Origin: Bacteroidota bacterium
GTDB lineage: Bacteria; Bacteroidota; Bacteroidia; Bacteroidales; GCA-2748055
Assembly (NCBI GenBank): GCA_030592605.1
Contig: JAUVIT010000032.1
Span: forward strand, 1-10,286
DNA: 10,286 nucleotides
Reading direction: 5' to 3'
Shown: positions 6,503 to 10,286 of the stretch, piece after piece
Layout of the letters: each line of letters opens with the position of its first letter
Numbering within the stretch: position 1 is the stretch's first letter
The notes under the pieces: model-generated
The model's input: the letters and a program-made list of their open reading frames with translations, nothing else
What the model was told of the DNA's origin: nothing
Databases searched by the model: none
Position numbers and translations under genes: made by a program

Positions 6503-8062
6503 CTACAGGTCGAATTTAATGCCCTGGGCCAGGGGCAGATCGGTTCCGTAGTTGATGGTGTTGGTCTGCCTGCGCATATAGGCTTTCCATGCATCGGATC
6601 CGGATTCACGGCCGCCACCGGTCTCCTTTTCTCCGCCAAATGCTCCACCAATCTCCGCACCCGAGGTGCCGATATTCACATTGGCAATCCCACAATCTGA
6701 TCCCATACCCGAAAGGAATTGTTCAGCTTCTCTCAGGTTCAGGGTAAAAATGGCTGAGGAGAGTCCCTGTGGCACACCATTATTCAGCGCAATAGCCTCT
6801 TCAATGGTGCCATATTTAATCAGATAAAGTAAGGGTGCAAAGGTCTCATCCTGCACAATCTGATAGCTGTTCTGAACTTCGGCCAGGGCGGGAACAACAT
6901 AGGTTCCTGCTTCGTACTCCTCACCTTTTAGCACATCGCCTCCGTAAAGAATGCTGCCACCCTCCTGCTTAACTTTGTCGATGGCACCGGTAAAGAGATC
7001 CACTGCGATTCGGTCCACAACCGGACCAACCAGTACCTTTTCATCAAGTGGGTTTCCAATTCGGGTACTTACCTGCTTGTAGGCTTTCACTAACCTGACC
7101 TTCACCTCATCATAAACTGACTCGTGAATAATAACCCGGCGGGTAGAGGTGCAACGCTGACCGGCTGTTCCCACAGCCCCGAAGACGATGGCCGGAATGG
7201 CCAGTTCCAGGTCGGCATGCTCCGAAACGATTAAGGCATTGTTACCTCCCAGCTCCATGATGGCACTTCCCAGGCGTTTACCCACAATTCCGGAAATATG
7301 TTTTCCGACCAGGGTAGAGCCAGTAACGGAGAAGAGGGGGATCCTGCGATCGGCAGCAAAATTATCACCCATCACCGATGACTTTGCAACCACAAGGTTA
7401 AATACACCTTCGGGTACCCCATTATCTTTCAGTACTTTACTAATGATATTCTGAATGGCAAGGGCTGTGAGCGGAGTCTTTGAACTGGGCTTCCAGACAA
7501 CTACATCCCCTGCAATGGCTGCAATCATAGCGTTCCATGCCCATACGGCCACCGGAAAATTAAACGAGGTTACCAGTCCAACGATCCCCAGGGGATGATA
7601 CTGGTCGTACATACGGTGCTGCGGACGCTCGCTCTGCATGGTATAACCATAAAGCATGCGGGACTGTCCCACTGCAAAGTCGCAAATGTCAATCATCTCC
7701 TGTACTTCGCCCATACCTTCCTGGTAAATCTTTCCCATCTCCAGGGTCACCAGGAAACCAAGATCCTCTTTGGATTCACGAAGCGCAAGTCCGATCTGCC
7801 TGACTACCTCTCCTCTGTGGGGAGCGGGAATCGATTTCCAAACAGAAAAAGCCTCTTCTGCTTTCGCAATCACTAACTCATACTCCTCTGTGGTGGCATT
7901 GGTAACTTTTGCGATGACCTCTCCATCAATAGGTGATACTGAAGATGTTACATCCCCAGTGGTATTGAGCCACTCCTGACCTGTGGTGGCTCCCGGGTTC
8001 ATATCCTTGATTCCCAAACGGCTTAATACCTGGGCTACTTTCTCATTATATTCCTTTTTCAT
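6503..8062 (-). CDS. amaB: ALDH7-family aldehyde dehydrogenase (L-piperidine-6-carboxylate / alpha-aminoadipate semialdehyde dehydrogenase)
   Basis: The 519-aa product is an NAD(P)-dependent aldehyde dehydrogenase close to ALDH7A1 (antiquitin) and bacterial AmaB, which oxidise alpha-aminoadipate semialdehyde (in equilibrium with piperidine-6-carboxylate) to alpha-aminoadipate in lysine catabolism. It has TSFNFP with the oxyanion Asn168, WKPS with Lys191, the cofactor turn GSTLVG (248-253), MELGGN with general base Glu270 and GQRCTSTRR with catalytic Cys304. The ALDH7-specific C-terminal stretch is present: GGAFGGEKETGGGRESGSDA followed by WKAYMRRQTNTINY. All catalytic residues are present, so it should be active. 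The start MKKEYNEKVAQVLSRLGI fits the family, and a TAnnTTTG box lies 32 bp upstream of it. The gene stands alone: no other lysine-degradation gene is in the window, so the substrate is inferred from family only. Confidence 0.92.
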   Translation of the reverse strand: MKKEYNEKVAQVLSRLGIKDMNPGATTGQEWLNTTGDVTSSVSPIDGEVIAKVTNATTEEYELVIAKAEEAFSVWKSIPAPHRGEVVRQIGLALRESKEDLGFLVTLEMGKIYQEGMGEVQEMIDICDFAVGQSRMLYGYTMQSERPQHRMYDQYHPLGIVGLVTSFNFPVAVWAWNAMIAAIAGDVVVWKPSSKTPLTALAIQNIISKVLKDNGVPEGVFNLVVAKSSVMGDNFAADRRIPLFSVTGSTLVGKHISGIVGKRLGSAIMELGGNNALIVSEHADLELAIPAIVFGAVGTAGQRCTSTRRVIIHESVYDEVKVRLVKAYKQVSTRIGNPLDEKVLVGPVVDRIAVDLFTGAIDKVKQEGGSILYGGDVLKGEEYEAGTYVVPALAEVQNSYQIVQDETFAPLLYLIKYGTIEEAIALNNGVPQGLSSAIFTLNLREAEQFLSGMGSDCGIANVNIGTSGAEIGGAFGGEKETGGGRESGSDAWKAYMRRQTNTINYGTDLPLAQGIKFDL

Positions 8063-8093
8063 GCTGCTTCTGTTTTCTTGAGTTTTAGATCAA

Positions 8094-8101
8094 CAAATTT
8101 A
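8094..8101 (-). promoter_or_regulatory. Putative promoter -7 box of the aldehyde dehydrogenase gene
   Basis: The minus strand reads TAAATTTG, an exact TAnnTTTG match, giving a leader of about 25 bases before ATG 8062. A T-rich stretch about 20 bases further upstream is a weak -33 candidate. The 58-bp repeat begins about 30 bp beyond it. Confidence 0.5.
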
Positions 8102-8130
8102 GCAATGGATCGTTTCATAAAAGATATTTA

Positions 8131-8188
8131 AGAACATGAACCTGGCAGATTCTTTGCAGGCTTGGCAATTACCCTGAAAAGCATTAAC
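8131..8188 (+). repeat. 58-bp direct repeat, copy 1 (left flank of nuclease cassette)
   Basis: The copy starts AGAACATGAACCTGGCAGAT and ends AAAAGCATTAAC. It matches 9415-9472 at 55 of 58 positions in the same orientation. Similarity stops sharply at both ends. It lies between the aldehyde dehydrogenase promoter and the 3' end of the nuclease gene. Confidence 0.9.
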
Positions 8189-8232
8189 GTCCTAAACTCG
8201 TCAATGGGACACCTGAAGCGTTATAATGCTTT
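8178..8232 (-). terminator. Inverted repeat after the nuclease gene, possible terminator
   Basis: AAAGCATTAACG (8178-8189) faces CGTTATAATGCTTT (8219-8232), pairing 12 bp with a 2-base bulge around a 29-base loop. On the minus strand it starts about 10 bp after the nuclease stop codon and ends in four T. The left arm lies mostly within copy 1 of the 58-bp repeat. The large loop and short T-run make it a weak terminator at best. Confidence 0.4.
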
Positions 8233-8241
8233 GATATTCTT

Positions 8242-9237
8242 CTATTGCATTAGTTTCTTTCTTTGAATTCGTTCACGAGCTTCAATTAAGGCTTCATGTA
8301 GTTTTGCTTCTAAAATCTCTTTAGGGGGTAATTCAGTCCAATATTCTGCTACCATAATTCCATTTTTTTGTATTTCAAGTAGTTCTATTTGCTCCTTACT
8401 TGCAACTGCACAAAGAATCAATCCTATTGGAGTTTGCTCTCCTTCTTGCTTTTCATACTTATCTAACCATTTAAGATAGAGTTCCATCTGACCTTTTTGC
8501 TGAGCTTTAAACTTATCAATCTTCAGCTCAATTGCTACTAGTCTTTTCAGTTTTCGGTGATAGAACAACAAATCTAAGTTGTGGTCATCTCCATCAATAA
8601 TCATTCGCTTTTGTCTTTCCACGAATGTAAAACCATTTCCAAGTTCAAGGATAAACATTTCAAGCTCTTTCAGAATTGCAGTTTCCAAATCATTTTCCAA
8701 ATAGCCATCCTTCAACTCCAAAAAGTCAAGTAAATATGGATCTTTGAAAACTCCTGTTTCAATTACTTCACTATCAAAAAGCTGAATATCTGCATTTTTT
8801 GTTCTTTCGTAAACTTTCTTTTCGATGTGTTGTCTTAATTCACGAACGCCAAATATGTTTCCATATGCAAGTTTCCCATAAAAATCTCTGGCATTCTGGT
8901 TCTTGAGTGGAATAAGTGTAAGAAAATGAGACCATGATAAATGTCGAGACAGTGTAACGACATTTTCGATATCTGGATATTTTTCAGCAAATTGGATCAT
9001 TCGGCGCAAATTCTTTTCCTCGTAGTTCTTTCCAAACTTTGCAACTAATTCTCGTGACACTTTAACGACAATTTGTTTTCCGTAAGCTGCTCTTTTGTTT
9101 TGTAGGTTATGAGTTAATATTCTTTTCCCTACATACCAAAACAAAACTGTCAAAGAGCTATTTGCACGTGAAACAACTTGTATTTTTGTTTTTTCGATTA
9201 TTGCAACTAACTCCTTAAGTAATTCTTTGTATTCCAT
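8242..9237 (-). CDS. DUF1016/YhcG-family PDDEXK nuclease
   Basis: The 331-aa product matches the YhcG family: an N-terminal helical DUF1016 domain (about residues 1-150; SRANSSLTVLFWYVGKRI, YGKQIVVKVSREL, NLRRMIQFAEKYP, LSWSHFLTLI) and a C-terminal PDDEXK nuclease domain (about 160-310). Active-site candidates are Asp222 in NLDLLFYH and Glu237-x-Lys239 in VAIELKI, followed by GQMELYLKWLDKY. All three are present, so nuclease activity is plausible. Family members are DNA nucleases of uncertain physiological role, common in variable genome islands and linked to restriction or mobile DNA; that is family knowledge, not shown here. The gene is visibly richer in A+T than its neighbours, lies between 58-bp direct repeats and has no methylase or other partner beside it, all signs of horizontal acquisition. 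An AAGGA lies about 10 bases before the start ATG 9237. Confidence 0.88.
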   Translation of the reverse strand: MEYKELLKELVAIIEKTKIQVVSRANSSLTVLFWYVGKRILTHNLQNKRAAYGKQIVVKVSRELVAKFGKNYEEKNLRRMIQFAEKYPDIENVVTLSRHLSWSHFLTLIPLKNQNARDFYGKLAYGNIFGVRELRQHIEKKVYERTKNADIQLFDSEVIETGVFKDPYLLDFLELKDGYLENDLETAILKELEMFILELGNGFTFVERQKRMIIDGDDHNLDLLFYHRKLKRLVAIELKIDKFKAQQKGQMELYLKWLDKYEKQEGEQTPIGLILCAVASKEQIELLEIQKNGIMVAEYWTELPPKEILEAKLHEALIEARERIQRKKLMQ

Positions 9238-9414
9238 TTTTTGGTAAATCCTTGTTCATATAGGATTTTGGATTAATGGCTTTCTAGCGAGTATATCACC
9301 CAATTTTGTGGGAATATTCCTTCTGGGAAACACCTATAAGGTTAAAATCAAAGATCTATATCGCAGATTAACATTAACATCATGACCCGGGCGGGTGAGA
9401 GTGACAAAAACATG
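9238..9414. other. Non-coding stretch upstream of the nuclease gene
   Basis: About 180 bp that must contain the nuclease promoter; no exact TAnnTTTG box is seen on the minus strand. ACCCGGGCGGGT at 9385-9396 is the only G/C-rich motif. No coding capacity or RNA gene is recognised. Confidence 0.4.
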
Positions 9415-9472
9415 AGAACATGAACCTGACAGATTCTTTGCGGGCTTGGCAATTACCATGAAAAGCATTAAC
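9415..9472 (+). repeat. 58-bp direct repeat, copy 2 (right flank of nuclease cassette)
   Basis: Second copy of the repeat at 8131-8188, with three substitutions (G/A, A/G and C/A) and no gaps. Recombination between the two copies would remove 1284 bp containing the whole nuclease gene and leave one copy. Confidence 0.9.
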
Positions 9473-9490
9473 TTCGCTCCGCTTTAAAAA

Positions 9491-9554
9491 GCCCAGGTTT
9501 ATATAGTTTGTCATGAAAGTGACATATAGTTCTTGAAGTAGTTGAACACACAAT
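9491..9554 (+). repeat. tRNA-Leu promoter-like block, copy 1
   Basis: The block from CCCAGGTT at 9492 through the tRNA-like head GCCCAGGTGGC (9555-9565) matches 9795-9868 at 72 of 74 positions. It is therefore a copy of the DNA just upstream of the tRNA-Leu gene, including TTTGTCA and TAGTTCTT (9527-9534). What follows is not a tRNA body but the structured insert. Confidence 0.9.
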
Positions 9555-9647
9555 GCCCAGGTGGCAGGACCAACCGTAAAGAAAACCTCCAATGGAGGTT
9601 TTTAGGGAGGGGCCAGCATGCGGAGTAGGCCAATTCCGCCACCCAGG
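9555..9647. repeat. tRNA-Leu head plus 93-bp structured insert, copy 1
   Basis: It begins with the first 11 bases of tRNA-Leu (GCCCAGGTGGC) and departs from the tRNA at the 12th base. Inside is a perfect terminator hairpin. The right end (9628-9647) is an inverted copy of part of the tRNA 5' region: 14 bases, GGTGGCGGAATTGG, are identical on the opposite strand. It matches copy 2 at 92 of 93 positions. Its length is close to that of the real tRNA (84 nt), but no tRNA fold can be drawn. It may be a tRNA-derived repeat, a structured RNA or a mobile palindrome. Confidence 0.85.
9582..9603 (+). terminator. Terminator hairpin in insert copy 1
   Basis: AAAACCTCC (9582-9590) pairs perfectly with GGAGGTTTT (9594-9602) around an AAT loop, with one further T at 9603. 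The A-run on the left and T-run on the right make it usable on both strands. It would stop transcripts started at promoter-like copy 1. Confidence 0.65.
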
Positions 9648-9707
9648 TTAAAAAGATTAGTCAATATTGATGGCTGATAGTTCTTTAAGTTAATTAGAAA
9701 CACCTTA
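9642..9707 (+). repeat. tRNA-Leu promoter-like block, diverged middle copy
   Basis: It starts with the same CCCAGGTT join and keeps the order and spacing of key elements: TTAGTCA in place of TTTGTCA, then TAGTTCTT (9678-9685), which lies 30 bases before GCCCAGG compared with 28 in the other two copies, then GAAACACC like GAACACAC. The rest has diverged. Conservation of only these blocks suggests they are promoter elements. Confidence 0.6.
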
Positions 9708-9800
9708 GCCCAGGTGGCAGGACCGACCGTAAAGAAAACCTCCAATGGAGGTTTTTAGGGAGGGGCCAGCATGCGGAGTAGGCCAATTCCGCCACCCAGG
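9708..9800. repeat. tRNA-Leu head plus 93-bp structured insert, copy 2
   Basis: It is identical to copy 1 except for one base (G at 9725 in place of A at 9572). It again begins with the first 11 bases of tRNA-Leu and ends in the inverted tRNA fragment and the CCCAGGTT join. On the minus strand the changed base turns a G-U pair into a G-C pair in the predicted closing helix. Confidence 0.85.
9735..9756 (+). terminator. Terminator hairpin in insert copy 2
   Basis: It is the same 9-bp perfect hairpin as in copy 1: AAAACCTCC 9735-9743, loop AAT, GGAGGTTTT 9747-9755, then T. Confidence 0.65.
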
Positions 9801-9857
9801 TTTATATAGTTTGTCATGAAAGTGACATATAGTTCTTGAAATAGTTGAACACACATT
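9795..9857 (+). repeat. tRNA-Leu promoter-like block, copy 3 (in front of the real tRNA)
   Basis: It is nearly identical to copy 1 (two differences, 9841 and 9856). Here the head GCCCAGGTGGC continues into the intact tRNA-Leu gene, which shows what the block originally belonged to. Confidence 0.9.
9810..9838 (+). promoter_or_regulatory. Putative tRNA-Leu promoter
   Basis: TTTGTCA (9810-9816) and TAGTTCTTG (9830-9838) are the parts kept in all three copies of the block, even the diverged one. They sit where -33 and -7 elements would give a tRNA leader of about a dozen bases. The -7 part is not an exact TAnnTTTG match, so the assignment rests on conservation and position. Confidence 0.4.
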
Positions 9858-9941
9858 GCCCAGGTGGCGGAATTGGTAGACGCGCTGGTCTCAAACACCA
9901 GTGATAGCAATATCGTGCCGGTTCGATCCCGGCTCTGGGCA
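9858..9941 (+). tRNA. tRNA-Leu (anticodon CAA)
   Basis: This 84-nt class II tRNA reads UUG. The acceptor stem is GCCCAGG with TCTGGGC (one G-U pair) and A73. The D-arm region GCGGAATTGGTAGACGCGC is typical of tRNA-Leu. The anticodon stem CTGGT/ACCAG carries the loop CTCAAAC with anticodon CAA. The long variable arm pairs GATA with TATC, and the T-arm is GCCGG-TTCGATC-CCGGC. CCA is not encoded. It is the third unit of the tandem array and starts about a dozen bases before the next gene, with which it may be co-transcribed. Confidence 0.97.
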
Positions 9942-9954
9942 CAATCCTCAAATG

Positions 9955-10286
9955 ATGTCAGAACAAACCACAAACACTGGAGAGAAGCAGTTGGCTATTG
10001 ACAAACGCTATCTGAAAATGGCAAGGATCTGGGCGTCCAACTCCTACTGCATTCGCAGGCAGGTGGGGGCATTGCTGGTTAAAGACAAGATGATCATCTC
10101 GGACGGCTACAACGGTACCCCTGCAGGATTTGAAAATAAGTGTGAGGATGAGCACGACACCACCAAATCCTACGTACTGCATGCCGAAGCCAATGCCATA
10201 ACAAAGGTGGCTAAGTCCAATAACAGCAGTGAGGGATCCACACTTTATATCACTACTTCGCCCTGCATGGAGTGTTCAAAACTGAT
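9955..10286 (+). CDS. Deoxycytidylate (dCMP) deaminase, partial (5' part)
   Basis: The open frame runs off the right edge after about 110 codons. It belongs to the zinc-dependent cytidine/deoxycytidylate deaminase family, which in its dCMP branch converts dCMP to dUMP for dTTP synthesis. Visible are the N-terminal helix KRYLKMARIWASNSYCIRRQ, VGALLVKD, the substrate-loop motif SDGYNGTPAGFENKCE (49-64), the zinc and catalytic motif HAEANAI (His76, Glu78) and the second zinc motif PCMEC (103-107). SDGYNGTPAGF is typical of dCMP deaminase/ComEB rather than free cytidine deaminase. Two adjacent ATGs (9952 and 9955) could start it; residue numbers are from 9955. It begins 10-13 bases after tRNA-Leu, leaving no room for a separate promoter outside the tRNA. 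Confidence 0.9.
   Translation, partial: MSEQTTNTGEKQLAIDKRYLKMARIWASNSYCIRRQVGALLVKDKMIISDGYNGTPAGFENKCEDEHDTTKSYVLHAEANAITKVAKSNNSSEGSTLYITTSPCMECSKL

Noticed and set aside
9555..9800. Two tRNA-Leu pseudogenes by simple decay
   Set aside because: Only the first 11 bases match in direct orientation; the rest is a shared 80-bp foreign insert with a terminator and an inverted tRNA piece, not a degraded tRNA body.
9491..9857. CRISPR array
   Set aside because: Only three units of about 150 bp with structured, related interiors rather than short repeats with unique spacers, and no cas gene nearby.
9380..9973. Two minus-strand frames of about 70 codons that partly repeat each other
   Set aside because: Their similarity comes from the duplicated DNA blocks and they run through terminators, promoter-like sequence and the tRNA gene; not credible proteins.

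Overview
The window looks like a chromosomal segment of a member of the Bacteroidota, probably a Marinilabiliales/Bacteroidales-type organism. This rests on the protein sequences, the lack of clear Shine-Dalgarno sites in front of most genes, TAnnTTTG-type -7 promoter boxes ahead of the dxs and aldehyde dehydrogenase genes, and a long Ala/Glu/Lys/Pro tail on what is most likely ribosomal protein S2. Taxonomy below phylum is inference.

Left part (1-3256, + strand): the conserved translation cluster rpsB (3' end only), tsf, pyrH, frr. It supplies 30S protein S2, elongation factor Ts, UMP kinase and ribosome recycling factor. The cluster is interrupted between tsf and pyrH by about 790 bp holding a tsf terminator, a decayed minus-strand gene with one in-frame stop and one frameshift, a perfect 11-bp inverted repeat, and a palindromic element of about 120 bp directly upstream of pyrH.

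Middle part (3253-8130): a minus-strand OmpA-family lipoprotein gene converges on frr with a 4-bp overlap. It diverges from dxs (first step of the MEP isoprenoid pathway, + strand). A second palindromic element of about 112 bp follows dxs, then a terminator and a minus-strand aldehyde dehydrogenase gene of the ALDH7/AmaB type (lysine catabolism), with its own promoter.

Right part (8131-10286): accessory-looking DNA. A visibly A+T-rich DUF1016/YhcG-family PDDEXK nuclease gene (minus strand) sits between two 58-bp direct repeats. It is followed by a tandem array of three units of about 150 bp. All three units share a promoter-like block and the first 11 nt of tRNA-Leu. Only the third carries the real tRNA-Leu(CAA) gene; the first two carry a 93-bp structured insert with a perfect terminator hairpin and an inverted copy of part of the tRNA 5' region. 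The window ends inside a deoxycytidylate deaminase gene starting about a dozen bases after the tRNA.

The most unusual part is the nuclease cassette together with the tRNA-Leu-derived tandem units (8131-9941). The housekeeping genes are ordinary.
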